DNA from: WJMT01 sp964445575
GTDB lineage: Bacteria; Acidobacteriota; Aminicenantia; Aminicenantales; Aminicenantaceae
Direction: 5' to 3'
DNA length: 64,000 nt
NCBI GenBank assembly: GCA_964445575.1
Contig: CAYULB010000002.1
Span: 46,416 to 110,415 of the forward strand
Of the stretch, positions 35,760-44,567 are shown piece after piece. The notes under the pieces were generated by a model that searched no databases, had not been told where the DNA came from, and saw only the letters and a list, made by a program, of their open reading frames with translations. The position numbers and the translations under genes are program-made. Numbering within the stretch: position 1 is the stretch's first letter; the number at the start of each line of letters is the position of its first letter.

Positions 35760-36833
35760 GTGAGAAAAATATTCATACCTGCCAGGAGGCTGAAACAAAA
35801 AATTGGCCTTCCTCCTGGCACTCCTGTTTACATGGGGGAAAGAGAAAAAGAAAAAATAAAGATCACGGTCATTGATTATAATGAAAAAGAGTTTATCCAA
35901 AAAGAAATCACCCATATAGAAGAATGCTTTGCTTTTAAAAACAAGCCCACAGTCACCTGGATCAATGTTGACGGAATCCATGATGCAGAAGTGATAAAAA
36001 AACTGGGAAAAGATTTCAATCTTCACGCCTTAACAATGGAAGACATAATGAATCCGAGACAGCGCCCTAAAGTGGAAAATTTTGACCATTACCTTTTTAT
36101 TGTTTTAAAGATGCTCTCCTATAAAGATGAAGAAGAAAAGGTTATAGAGGAGCAGGTCAGTCTGATACTGGGTGAAAATTATGTTCTCTCTTTTCAGGAA
36201 AGAGAGGGAGATATATTCAATCCGGTAAGGGAAAGAATAAGCAGCGGGAAGGGCAGCATCCGGAAAAGCGGCCCGGATTATCTTGCTTATTCCATCACGG
36301 ACATTATTGTTGACCATTATTTTCTCATCCTGGAAAAACTGGGAAACACAGTAGAACATCTCGAAGATTCTCTGGCAGCTGACCCAGGTGAAAACATACT
36401 GCATAAAATTCACGACCTTAAAAGAGAAATGATACTCATCCGCAAATCTGTCTGGCCTTTAAGAGAAATGATCAGCAGCCTGGAAAGGTCAGAATCTCCT
36501 CTTATACAAAAAGAAACCACCCGTTTTTTCCGGGATGTCTATGACCACACCATCCATGTGATCGACACCATAGAAACATACCGGGACATGATATTCAGCA
36601 TGCACGACACCTATCTCTCCACCATCAGCAACCGGATGAACGAGGTCATGAAAGTACTGACCATCATTGCCACCATATTCATTCCTCTGACATTCATTGC
36701 CGGAGTTTACGGGATGAACTTTGAATTCATGCCCGAGCTCAAATGGCCGTTCGCCTACTTTGCAGTACTTGGAATAATGGTTCTGGTCGCTTTCGTGATG
36801 GTCTTTTATTTTAAAAGAAAGAAGTGGCTTTAA
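35760..36833 (+). CDS. corA: CorA-family magnesium/metal channel
   Basis: 357 aa. A cytosolic N-domain (1-290) and two C-terminal helices; the pore signature YGMNFEFMP (about 315-323) follows the first helix, and the tail is basic (KRKKWL). It forms a pentamer that lets in Mg2+ (or Co2+/Ni2+). Start GTG at 35760 after AAAGGAGG. A short palindromic stem (cggtt...aaccg, about 35716-35738) lies upstream, but no Mg riboswitch is recognisable. Confidence 0.92.
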   Translation: MRKIFIPARRLKQKIGLPPGTPVYMGEREKEKIKITVIDYNEKEFIQKEITHIEECFAFKNKPTVTWINVDGIHDAEVIKKLGKDFNLHALTMEDIMNPRQRPKVENFDHYLFIVLKMLSYKDEEEKVIEEQVSLILGENYVLSFQEREGDIFNPVRERISSGKGSIRKSGPDYLAYSITDIIVDHYFLILEKLGNTVEHLEDSLAADPGENILHKIHDLKREMILIRKSVWPLREMISSLERSESPLIQKETTRFFRDVYDHTIHVIDTIETYRDMIFSMHDTYLSTISNRMNEVMKVLTIIATIFIPLTFIAGVYGMNFEFMPELKWPFAYFAVLGIMVLVAFVMVFYFKRKKWL

Positions 36834-36898
36834 AATTGGGACTGCCTCAAAATAGCTCAATGACAAAGTTTTAGGAGAATCTCCAGCAAAAGACCTAT

Positions 36899-38092
36899 CT
36901 ATTTGACCAGAATAAGCATCAAGAATGCAGCGGCAGAAAAGCCGGCCCCTGCAAAAAAAGCCCCTTTGATGCCCCATACAACAAAAATCAATCCCATAAA
37001 AACAGGTCCCAGAGTCTGTCCTACGCGCAGCACCATCCCATTGACAGACATAAAAGCTGCCCGGTATTCCATAGGAGCTAATTCTGCCAGGCATGTTTGA
37101 ATGCTGGGAATATTCATCCCGTGTGCGATTCCAAAAACCACGGCCGGAATGACCAGAAGCCAGAGCTTCGGAACAAAAGGGAAAATAACCAGAGCTGCAC
37201 CATAAATGATATAGGCTGCTTTGATAAGATTTTTTTTCGGAAAAGTTCTGGCTAACTTTCCCAATTGTGAAGAAGTAATTGCTGTGGCAAAGGACATAAC
37301 AGACATGATAATGCCGATAACCAGAGGAGAAGCCTTGAATTTATGACTGAGCAGGAAAGGAAAATAAGTCAAATACGACCCGTAAAGAATAATAAAAGTG
37401 ATTGAAATGGCAATCAAAAGCACCACGACCTGGGTTCTTTTCAAGCTCTTCCAGGCGCGGTTTAAATACTGTTTCAGGCCCTGCTCATTTTTGGGTTCAG
37501 GACTTTTCAACGAAAACAAAACCAGAATGCCGAGAGGAACAGCAGCTAAAGGCAGAAGGAAGGGGTAGTGCCATCCCAGGGTTGCCAGGACTCCACCGAT
37601 TGCCGGATAAGAAGCTGTGCCCACACTGAGAACACTGGCATTATAGCCCATGGCTGCGGTCCGCTCATTTCCTGAATAAAGGTCGCCGATAATGGTCACA
37701 TTGAGCGAACCCAGGGAAGCCGCACCCACTCCCTGGAAAAAACGCAGAATTAAAAGAACTTGGAAATCACGGGCCAGGGCGCAGGCTCCTCCGGCAATCC
37801 CAAAAACCATCATGGAAGGAATGAGTATTCTCTTCCTGCCAAACCGGTCAGCTAAAGCTCCCAAAACAGGAGTTAAAAAAATGCCAGGCAGAGTGAACAC
37901 AGTGATTAACATCCCGATGGACTGGGGTGATATTTTCAGGTCCTTAACAATCACAGGAAAAGCCGGTGTGATGCTGGAAACTCCCAGAACCGCCATCAAA
38001 GTGACACCAAAGATGACCTGAAGGTTTGTGTCCAAATAGAGGGGCCTCTTCCAGTTTTTCTTTTTCTGCCCTGGATTTTTTTTAAAATTCAT
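36899..38092 (-). CDS. MFS transporter (drug-efflux type)
   Basis: 397 aa from the ATG at 38092; an upstream frame to 38137 exists. Twelve hydrophobic helices, with the loop 2-3 motif GALADRFGRKRIL and RFFQGVGAASLGSLN in helix 4, typical of 12-TM proton-coupled efflux proteins. The substrate is unknown. Its upstream region is shared with the divergent trpB leader, about 145 bp away. Confidence 0.88.
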   Translation of the reverse strand: MNFKKNPGQKKKNWKRPLYLDTNLQVIFGVTLMAVLGVSSITPAFPVIVKDLKISPQSIGMLITVFTLPGIFLTPVLGALADRFGRKRILIPSMMVFGIAGGACALARDFQVLLILRFFQGVGAASLGSLNVTIIGDLYSGNERTAAMGYNASVLSVGTASYPAIGGVLATLGWHYPFLLPLAAVPLGILVLFSLKSPEPKNEQGLKQYLNRAWKSLKRTQVVVLLIAISITFIILYGSYLTYFPFLLSHKFKASPLVIGIIMSVMSFATAITSSQLGKLARTFPKKNLIKAAYIIYGAALVIFPFVPKLWLLVIPAVVFGIAHGMNIPSIQTCLAELAPMEYRAAFMSVNGMVLRVGQTLGPVFMGLIFVVWGIKGAFFAGAGFSAAAFLMLILVK

Positions 38093-38200
38093 GGGATCCG
38101 AATCTCTCACCCGCTCAATTCCTGATAGTATAAGCAAAACCCGCCTTCAGTCAATGAACAAATCCCCCAAATCCTTTTTAAATCAAATCTCATTTTTCTG

Positions 38201-38229
38201 TTGACATCCTCCCTTTCAGTCTCTATAAT
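38201..38229 (+). promoter_or_regulatory. Consensus sigma-70 promoter of the trpB leader
   Basis: TTGACA (38201-38206), 17-nt spacer, TATAAT (38224-38229): a perfect consensus. Transcription should begin near 38236, that is at or next to the ATG of the leader peptide. Confidence 0.85.
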
Positions 38230-38236
38230 GCTTCCC

Positions 38237-38317
38237 ATGTTTAAAAGAGAGACTGACAAGCTTCGAAAATCAAACAGTTTCTCTGTTCTTTTCTGGTGGG
38301 CGGGTCCTTCCGCCTAA
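38237..38317 (+). CDS. Trp leader peptide (attenuation candidate)
   Basis: 26 codons: MFKRETDKLRKSNSF, then SVLFWWAGPSA, with two consecutive Trp codons at 38294-38299, followed by TAA. It lies between a consensus promoter and trpB with no other gene. The ATG is 7 nt from the -10 box, so the message would be leaderless or nearly so. GGCGG/CCGCC (about 38299-38314) can form a hairpin, and GGTGG (38295-38299) can instead pair with CCACC (38334-38338) before a U-rich run. This could be a ribosome-controlled switch. Stems are weak, so the mechanism is uncertain. Confidence 0.6.
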   Translation: MFKRETDKLRKSNSFSVLFWWAGPSA

Positions 38318-38404
38318 TAGCAAAATCACAAAACCACCCTATTTTTCTTAAATCATTTAACCCTATTGAATCATTGATTCAAATCTAATTAAAGGAGATC
38401 GATT

Positions 38405-39679
38405 ATGAAAAGATATGCATCCAGAAAAGAACAATTTCTTCCCGAAAAATTCTATAACCTTAAGGCGGACCTTAAAGACCTGCCCAAACCGCCGCTAAAT
38501 CCTAAAACCAGAGAACCTCTCAAACCCGAGGATCTGGCTCCTATTTTCCCGATGGAATTCATCCGCCAGGAGGGTTCTCTGGAACGATACATCCCCATCC
38601 CGGAAAAAGTCCAGGAGGCTTTTTCAGTCTACCGGCCTACGCCTCTAGTCTATGCTTCTGAGCTAAGAAAATATCTCAATACGCCGGCTCACATCTTTTA
38701 CAAGTATGAAGGTGTCGGACCCACCGGAAGCCATAAAAGCAATACCGCTATTGCCCAGGCTTATCTGGCTGCTCAAGAAGGGGTCGAGACGCTGACCACT
38801 GAGACGGGAGCTGGTCAGTGGGGGTCAGCACTTTCCCATGCGGGAAACCTGTTCGGCCTTGAAATCAAGGTATTTATGGTCCGGATAAGCTTCAGGCAAA
38901 AGCCAGGCCGGCGAATCATGATGGAGATGTTTGGAGGGAATGTGCAGGAAAGCCCCAGTCCTGAAACAGAAGCAGGGAACAGATTCTACTCCCAGGATAA
39001 AGATCATCCGGGCAGTTTGGGGATAGCCATTTCTGAAGCTGTAGAAACAGCGGTTAAAAACGAGTCCGCAAAATACTCCCTGGGCTCTGTCCTGGACAGT
39101 GTGCTCGTACATCAGAGTGTGATAGGACAAGAAGCAGACAGTCAGATGAAGGAGCTAGGAGCTGAACCCGATGTAGTGATAGGATGTGTGGGAGGAGGCT
39201 CCAACTTTGCGGGACTTGCTTTTCCGTTTGTGAGAAAACGACTGGTTGATAAACAGGACATCAGGTTTGTTGCTGTGGAGCCCCGGGTCTGCCCCACTTT
39301 GACTGAAGGAAACCTGAAATATGACCATGGGGACAGTGTGGGAATGACGCCTCTTCTCTACATGTACACTCTGGGTATGGACTTTGTTCCGCCTCCCATT
39401 CATGCCGGGGGCCTCAGGTACCACGGCATGTCCCCTCTGATAAGTCACCTGGCAAAAAAAGGAGTGGTGGAACCCAGAGCCTACAAGCAGACCAAAATAT
39501 TTGATTCTGCGATAGTGTTTCTCAACACTGAAGGAATTCTCCCTGCTCCTGAGTCCTCCCATGCTGTGGCCGCAGCCATAGATGAGGCAGTGGAAGCCAG
39601 AGAACAGAACCAGGAGAAAGTCATCTTGTTCAACCTCTCAGGACATGGATTTCTGGACATCAACGCCTACGACCGTTAA
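38405..39679 (+). CDS. trpB: Tryptophan synthase beta chain, TrpB2 type
   Basis: 424 aa. The PLP lysine is K111 in GPTGSHKSN; the phosphate loop GGGSNFAG is at about 234-241. The long N-terminus, YRPTPL and GAGQWGSALS match the TrpB2 (TrpEb_2) subgroup, which usually works without TrpA and condenses indole with serine. No other trp gene is nearby. It follows a Trp-codon leader and ends before a hairpin terminator. AAAGGAGAT precedes the ATG. Confidence 0.92.
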   Translation: MKRYASRKEQFLPEKFYNLKADLKDLPKPPLNPKTREPLKPEDLAPIFPMEFIRQEGSLERYIPIPEKVQEAFSVYRPTPLVYASELRKYLNTPAHIFYKYEGVGPTGSHKSNTAIAQAYLAAQEGVETLTTETGAGQWGSALSHAGNLFGLEIKVFMVRISFRQKPGRRIMMEMFGGNVQESPSPETEAGNRFYSQDKDHPGSLGIAISEAVETAVKNESAKYSLGSVLDSVLVHQSVIGQEADSQMKELGAEPDVVIGCVGGGSNFAGLAFPFVRKRLVDKQDIRFVAVEPRVCPTLTEGNLKYDHGDSVGMTPLLYMYTLGMDFVPPPIHAGGLRYHGMSPLISHLAKKGVVEPRAYKQTKIFDSAIVFLNTEGILPAPESSHAVAAAIDEAVEAREQNQEKVILFNLSGHGFLDINAYDR

Positions 39680-39689
39680 GAATATTAAA

Positions 39690-39731
39690 AAACAGGGGGC
39701 CGCTCTTAAAGAAGAGAGCTGTCCTCTGTTT
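39690..39731 (+). terminator. Hairpin downstream of trpB
   Basis: Long stem of about 17 pairs (aaacaggggg... with ...tcctctgttt) and a short loop near 39706-39711. The T run after it is short (ttt), so termination may be partial. Confidence 0.6.
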
Positions 39732-39795
39732 CAATGACTGTTAGGACGAAAGGGATTGACAAGCAAGCAGATTTATTTAAAAATTAATATGGCCC

Positions 39796-39870
39796 GGGCG
39801 ATTAACTCAGCGGAAGAGTGCTACCTTCACACGGTAGAAGTCGCAGGTTCAAGTCCTGCATCGCCCACCA
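39796..39870 (+). tRNA. tRNA-Val (anticodon CAC)
   Basis: Acceptor gggcgat / atcgccc, D arm actc...gagt, anticodon loop ttcacac (CAC), T arm gcagg-ttcaagt-cctgc, discriminator A and encoded CCA. A TTGACA box at 39756-39761 is the only promoter hint. The last 12 bases recur at 44546-44557, and an integrase remnant abuts it, so this tRNA is an integration site. Confidence 0.95.
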
Positions 39871-40111
39871 CTTTATTTTCAACAACTTGCACGATTCCCT
39901 TTCCCGGCAAAGCCTCGGGTATGCCCAAAACTGGGCCCAAATCAGGACCGGGAGGCATGCGGACCACGGTGTGAAGGTGCCTGTCGCTGAGGTGGGAGTA
40001 TATCTCCGTGGTCTTGATGGAACTGTGGCCGAGGAGCTTCTGGACCACCCTGATGTTCCCGGATCTCATCACTACATAGCTGGCGAAAGTATGCCTCCAA
40101 GTGTGTAATGT
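39827..40111 (-). pseudogene. Tyrosine recombinase (integrase) C-terminal remnant
   Basis: About 94 codons. LHTWRHTFASY holds the catalytic HxxR, LLGHSSIKTTEIY the third His/Lys region, and the final Tyr (codon near 40000) the nucleophile. The N-terminal DNA-binding and core parts are gone. Upstream the frame runs straight into permease coding sequence (junction near 40111). The reading frame continues into the antisense strand of tRNA-Val (GLEPATSTV), as happens when an integrase gene lies at an att site. Confidence 0.75.
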
Positions 40112-40460
40112 AGCGTAGGGAATTCCCACTGAATAAGTCCATTTTCCTTTCTGGTATTCATCCACAACAGCCCGGTAGATGCGGTCTGAATGTTCATGGA
40201 ACCGGTCGTAGCTGAGCTCATGCCTCACATACATGAATATCAACACAGAGCAGGCCAGTCCCACAGCCAGCCCCATGATATTGATGAAAGAATACAGTTT
40301 GTGTCTTCTCAAATTTCTTAAGGCAACACAGAGATAATTTTTTTACATAGCCCCACTCCAATAAATAAGATTCCTGATAAAGGAGGGAATTGATTTGAGA
40401 ACCTGAATCCAGTACCAGGTCTTTGCCTGGATCTTTCCTTTATCCGCAGCCACAGAAAGA
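40112..40460 (-). pseudogene. FtsX/MacB-type ABC permease start, broken
   Basis: The minus strand encodes KNYLCVALRNLRRHKLYSF then INIMGLAVGLACSVLIFMYV and onward to about IPYA, the N-terminus of a MacB-type permease. Before it, a frame with KTWYWIQVLKSIPSF resembles a permease prefix domain. An in-frame TAA replaces the codon after Met between the two. The gene is cut by the integrase remnant at 40111. The part from 40197 rightward lies in the 527-bp repeat. Confidence 0.65.
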
Positions 40461-40723
40461 GATATCGCCCTGGGCATCATTGCGGTGATCCAGGCTTTCA
40501 GAAGTGTGAAACTCTAATGTCCTGAATCAGGGACAAGGGAGATCTCTATTCTTACTTAACCTCACTAACACTGATTTTATGATATTCTTTCTTTTCTGTG
40601 GGTTTTTTGTTGACCGGATGTGTTTCTTGTGTGTACCATGGTTGATAGAATCGTCAAGAGGGCGGATATTTGATGGAATTGAGCGAAAATCAGCAACAAC
40701 AGAAAACCCAATTTCTTATCTTT
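40197..40723 (+). repeat. 527-bp perfect direct repeat, copy 1
   Basis: Identical by eye, base for base, to 44019-44545. It contains the broken permease start (minus strand) and about 260 bp without coding signal. The left edge lies inside permease sequence that continues further left only in this copy. The right edge cuts a BNR-repeat gene. CCACCA, the last six bases of the att sequence, follows the edge (40725-40730). Confidence 0.9.
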
Positions 40724-40926
40724 TCCACCAAAACATGAGTGAAATCGCTGTCTAGAGCTTCAAAATCTGAAATACGACCGATCATATTAGCCGGTCCTAT
40801 ATTTCGCCACTTTAAATCTTTGATTAAGCCTTGTTCAGGGCTCTGGGAAAAAATAAAGAGTGTCATGCTTGACAGAATACAGAGCCAGAGAAAAACCAAA
40901 CTTGACTTTTTTAAATACAGAGCCAT
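40724..40926 (-). pseudogene. BNR/sortilin-like repeat protein, N-terminal fragment
   Basis: About 67 codons starting at an ATG with AAGGAA upstream: a signal peptide (SSLVFLWLCILSSMTLFIFS) and LKWRNIGPANMIGRISDFEA, the usual beginning of large secreted BNR/VPS10-like beta-propeller proteins. The frame is cut at the edge of the 527-bp repeat and then runs into unrelated codons. The missing part (normally several hundred residues) is not in the window. Confidence 0.7.
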
Positions 40927-41047
40927 TCTTTTCCTTCTTGGTTGAGTGAATCATTGAGAATACACATAGTGAAAAGAAACATACAAAAATTTAACAGGCT
41001 ATTATATAGAAAAAATTTTATTTTTGAAACAAAAAGAGGATAAGGCT

Positions 41048-42403
41048 TTAGTTTTGATTTTTCCAAAGCCTGCGGTTTAAAAGAATAACTGAGGCAGCTA
41101 TAAGAATCAGGCCGAGAACAAGACACGTGACAACCACACTCCAGCCCCACCAGAAGGGAGCATTGAGCAGACAAGTGAGTCCTCCCACTATGGGAACAGC
41201 AAAAAGGTTCATGAATCCGATTTCTCTGGCAACCGGAGTTTTGAGCTCAGGATCGACGATGCGCAAAAGCATGAGGCCGGTTGAAACCGTGCCCGTCACA
41301 ACTCCATAGATAGAAACCTTACGCTCCAGCTTATAATCTGATAATTTTGAGCCAAGCAACAAAACAACCAAAGTTGTTATAAGGCCTCCTGTTACAGCGA
41401 TTAAGATAAGGGGAGCAACATGTTTTCCTACAACCAAAAGCTCAATCCCACATCCAGTTGCCACAATCAGATAGTCGATTGAGAAACCGGTGATCCTCCT
41501 TTGGATGGGATGATTCAACAGGTGGCCGAAAGGCGAGAGTTGAAAAAGAATCCGGATGAGAATGGCTATGACCAGTCCAAAAAGGAAGAAAAAACCCCAG
41601 ATCATGGAGCTCATATCATTAGGGAGCAAACCCGCCAGAAATGAAAGGAAAAAATAAGTTGTAAGATAGACGAGACCTATTTGGGCAATATGAAAAGCCA
41701 GGCTGTCAAGGCTGGCGCTGTGGGTGGTGAGAGAGCCTGCAGATTTCGATGGCTCGCCTTTGGGGAGAATGCCTTTCAGCAGGAAGGGAGGCATAGGCTT
41801 TTTTTTAAACTTTTCTTTTTTCAGTCCTCTATTAGCTAGGGGCACACCGATAAAAAAGGCAAAAAAGAATCCCAGAGTAGCAAAGGTGAGTCCAATGGTC
41901 GAAGCATCCGCAAACCCTGCGGTTTCCCAGACTTTGCCAAAAGAAAGAGCCTGTCCAGGGCCTTCGTTAAATGCAAGGGGCAGAAGAAATCCAAAGGTTT
42001 TAAATAAAGTTTTTCCCCCTAAAATAAAGAAAAGAACTACCACAGACCCCATAATGGCCTGCATGGGAAAAGTGACAGCCTGCACAAGAGCCATCCATAA
42101 AGAGCCTTTGAAAATCTTTTTTTCCTTGCTTTGTTTTTTTTCATTTATGACAGCTGGGGTAAGGCCTACAGAGATAAACGAGATGTTAAAAAAGTGGTAG
42201 GCGAAAGCTTTAATCGTCTCTATGTCTAATGAGATAACACCAAGATTGATCAAAGCAAGACCCAACAGACCTCCTATCAGACTTGCAGGAAATAACAGCT
42301 TTTGAAAAAAGGGTATCCATGCACGGAGAAAGACTCCCAACAGAAGCATGATGGATAGAAATCCAAACACCAGAAGCAGGTCAAAAGAGAAAGGCGTTGT
42401 CAT
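41048..42403 (-). CDS. Sodium/glutamate symporter-like (GltS family)
   Basis: 451 aa with about 11-12 hydrophobic segments. LLPLAFNEGPGQALSFG matches the GltS pore motif (HGTGxA-type region), and a second half repeats it less well (IYGVVTGTVSTGLMLLRIVDP). It would import glutamate or a related anion with Na+. It lies inside the island and is intact. The ATG has no clear ribosome site. Confidence 0.75.
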   Translation of the reverse strand: MTTPFSFDLLLVFGFLSIMLLLGVFLRAWIPFFQKLLFPASLIGGLLGLALINLGVISLDIETIKAFAYHFFNISFISVGLTPAVINEKKQSKEKKIFKGSLWMALVQAVTFPMQAIMGSVVVLFFILGGKTLFKTFGFLLPLAFNEGPGQALSFGKVWETAGFADASTIGLTFATLGFFFAFFIGVPLANRGLKKEKFKKKPMPPFLLKGILPKGEPSKSAGSLTTHSASLDSLAFHIAQIGLVYLTTYFFLSFLAGLLPNDMSSMIWGFFFLFGLVIAILIRILFQLSPFGHLLNHPIQRRITGFSIDYLIVATGCGIELLVVGKHVAPLILIAVTGGLITTLVVLLLGSKLSDYKLERKVSIYGVVTGTVSTGLMLLRIVDPELKTPVAREIGFMNLFAVPIVGGLTCLLNAPFWWGWSVVVTCLVLGLILIAASVILLNRRLWKNQN

Positions 42404-42561
42404 TTATTCGATTTATTGAACATAATATATTGGATGAAAATATCAAGTCAATAAAAAATTCGAATGAAATTTTTTTCATTTTGATGTATTTTGTTAAGAA
42501 GGTTGATTTCAGTGATTTATTCAAAAAAAGAGCTAGGTTTATGACAGCAAAAGGAGGACAA

Positions 42562-43677
42562 ATGCAGAGAAGACCTCTTCTTGTTTTGGTTTGTATGTTT
42601 TTAATTCTCATTTCTATGTTTCAGACAAGCTTAGGAATTGAGAAAAAACAAAAAAAAGAGAAGAAAGACAAAAGGACCAGCGCGGTGGTTCTTCCCATTG
42701 CTTTCTATCAGCCAGAAACAAAGTGGGGAGGTGGAGTGGGAGGGCTTATCACTTACAGGCCTCAAAATAGTTCTGAAGAAACAAGACCTTCTTCTCTGTA
42801 TTTTCAAGCTTATTACACCCAGAAAAAACAGTATGGAATAGAGCTGAAACCAGAGCTGTATTTAAAAAAGGAAAATTATTTCGTCAAGCTGTACTTAAAA
42901 ACCAGTAAATTTCCCAGTAAATACTGGGGCATAGGGAATCAAACTCCAAATGAATCCGAAGAAGATTACACCCCGCGTATGTTTAATTTTGATTTATCCA
43001 TACAGAGACGAATCCTTCATAAAGAGAGATTTTACGTGGGAGCTCAATACAAATATGAGAATTATGAAATCATAAAATATGATCCTGATGGAGAACTCTC
43101 CAAAGGTCTGGTCACAGGGAGTGACGGAGGGAAGCTGTCTTCACTGGGATTTATTCTCAATTGGGATAAAAGAGACAAGATATTCTTTCCGCATAAAGGC
43201 AATTATTTCCAGATGACTATGGATTTTTACTCTCCGACTTTGGGAAGTGATTTTAAATTCACATCTTGCAAACTAGACCTCAGAAAATATTTTCCAGTGA
43301 CTGAGTCTCATGTATTTGCGGCTCAAGCCATTATTCAATCAGTTTCTGGTTCTCCACCCTTTAGGCATATGTCTGAAATTGGGGGAGAAATGGTCATGCG
43401 GGGCTATTACTCAGGGAGATATAGAGACATGTCCATGATAGTCATCCAGACAGAGTTGAGGCTAAAGGTCTGGAAAAGGTTAGGAATGGTGGTGTTTGCC
43501 GGAGCCGCCGATTTGGGAGATCGCCTTGGGAAATTGAGCCTGGATAGTGTTAAATATTCAGTGGGCTTTGGACTCCGTTTTTTGGTCGTCCCTAAAGAGG
43601 GGACTAATATTAGAATAGATCAAGGATGGGGCAGAGGAACCTCCGGATTTTACATCATGGCTGACGAAGCCTTCTAA
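42562..43677 (+). CDS. Omp85/surface antigen-like outer-membrane barrel
   Basis: 371 aa from the ATG at 42562, which follows AAAGGAGG; the frame is open further upstream, but no other start has such a site. Signal peptide LLVLVCMFLILISMFQTSLG, then alternating beta strands. GGEMVMRGYYSGRYRD resembles the conserved VRGY/F loop motif of the BamA/Omp85 barrel. No POTRA domains, so it is a barrel-only member, as seen with metallophosphatase-linked or unknown-function barrels. The upstream region overlaps the gltS-like start. Confidence 0.75.
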   Translation: MQRRPLLVLVCMFLILISMFQTSLGIEKKQKKEKKDKRTSAVVLPIAFYQPETKWGGGVGGLITYRPQNSSEETRPSSLYFQAYYTQKKQYGIELKPELYLKKENYFVKLYLKTSKFPSKYWGIGNQTPNESEEDYTPRMFNFDLSIQRRILHKERFYVGAQYKYENYEIIKYDPDGELSKGLVTGSDGGKLSSLGFILNWDKRDKIFFPHKGNYFQMTMDFYSPTLGSDFKFTSCKLDLRKYFPVTESHVFAAQAIIQSVSGSPPFRHMSEIGGEMVMRGYYSGRYRDMSMIVIQTELRLKVWKRLGMVVFAGAADLGDRLGKLSLDSVKYSVGFGLRFLVVPKEGTNIRIDQGWGRGTSGFYIMADEAF

Positions 43678-43798
43678 TTAAATTGGGTCCGGTTTATCCA
43701 TTTCCCTATTTTTTTAACCCACGAATCTCTCTTAAAAAGATCTTTCCATTAACAAATGATTTTGATTGACTGGATAAAAAGGTTCTATATTATATACT

Positions 43799-44018
43799 AT
43801 GATGGGTATAGAACGATTAGAACTTTTGCTTTTGGAAATGCCTTATGTGCATTTCTTTGAGACCAGTTTTGGACGGGAAGAGAAAAAGACATTTATCCTG
43901 ATCAAAGTATTTTCTCAGGGTTTCTTCGACTATGGTGAAGTCACCGCTGATCAGCTCCCTCTTTATAATTATGAAACCACATCCACTTCCTGGGTCATGA
44001 TCAAGGAAATCTTCGCTC
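43799..44018 (+). pseudogene. MenC/N-acylamino-acid racemase N-terminal fragment
   Basis: About 73 codons: IERLELLLLEMPYVHFFETSFG then FILIKVFSQGFFDYGEVTAD match the capping-domain start of o-succinylbenzoate synthase/NAAAR in the enolase superfamily. It is cut exactly where 527-bp repeat copy 2 begins (44019). The catalytic barrel is missing. Confidence 0.7.
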
Positions 44019-44545
44019 TGGAACCGGTCGTAGCTGAGCTCATGCCTCACATACATGAATATCAACACAGAGCAGGCCAGTCCCACAGCCAGCCCCATGA
44101 TATTGATGAAAGAATACAGTTTGTGTCTTCTCAAATTTCTTAAGGCAACACAGAGATAATTTTTTTACATAGCCCCACTCCAATAAATAAGATTCCTGAT
44201 AAAGGAGGGAATTGATTTGAGAACCTGAATCCAGTACCAGGTCTTTGCCTGGATCTTTCCTTTATCCGCAGCCACAGAAAGAGATATCGCCCTGGGCATC
44301 ATTGCGGTGATCCAGGCTTTCAGAAGTGTGAAACTCTAATGTCCTGAATCAGGGACAAGGGAGATCTCTATTCTTACTTAACCTCACTAACACTGATTTT
44401 ATGATATTCTTTCTTTTCTGTGGGTTTTTTGTTGACCGGATGTGTTTCTTGTGTGTACCATGGTTGATAGAATCGTCAAGAGGGCGGATATTTGATGGAA
44501 TTGAGCGAAAATCAGCAACAACAGAAAACCCAATTTCTTATCTTT
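44019..44545 (+). repeat. 527-bp perfect direct repeat, copy 2
   Basis: Identical to 40197-40723, including the in-frame TAA in the permease start on the minus strand. Left edge cuts the MenC-like gene; right edge touches the 12-bp att copy. The perfect identity implies recent duplication or gene conversion. Confidence 0.9.
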
Positions 44546-44557
44546 CATCGCCCACCA
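44546..44557 (+). repeat. att-like copy of the tRNA-Val 3' end
   Basis: catcgcccacca, identical to 39859-39870 (the end of tRNA-Val including CCA). Ten bases further right the cusA gene ends. Confidence 0.6.
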
Positions 44558-44567
44558 TCTTTTTCCT

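Larger units (their letters stand above)
39871..44557. mobile_element. Decayed island inserted at tRNA-Val
   Basis: 4.7 kb bounded by the tRNA 3' end and a 12-bp direct copy of it (catcgcccacca, 39859-39870 and 44546-44557). Contents: integrase C-terminal remnant next to the tRNA, two identical 527-bp repeats, truncated FtsX-type permease, BNR-repeat and MenC-like genes, plus intact gltS-like and Omp85-like genes. No intact integrase remains, so it should not move by itself. The boundary at 44557 rests on the short repeat only. Confidence 0.6.
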
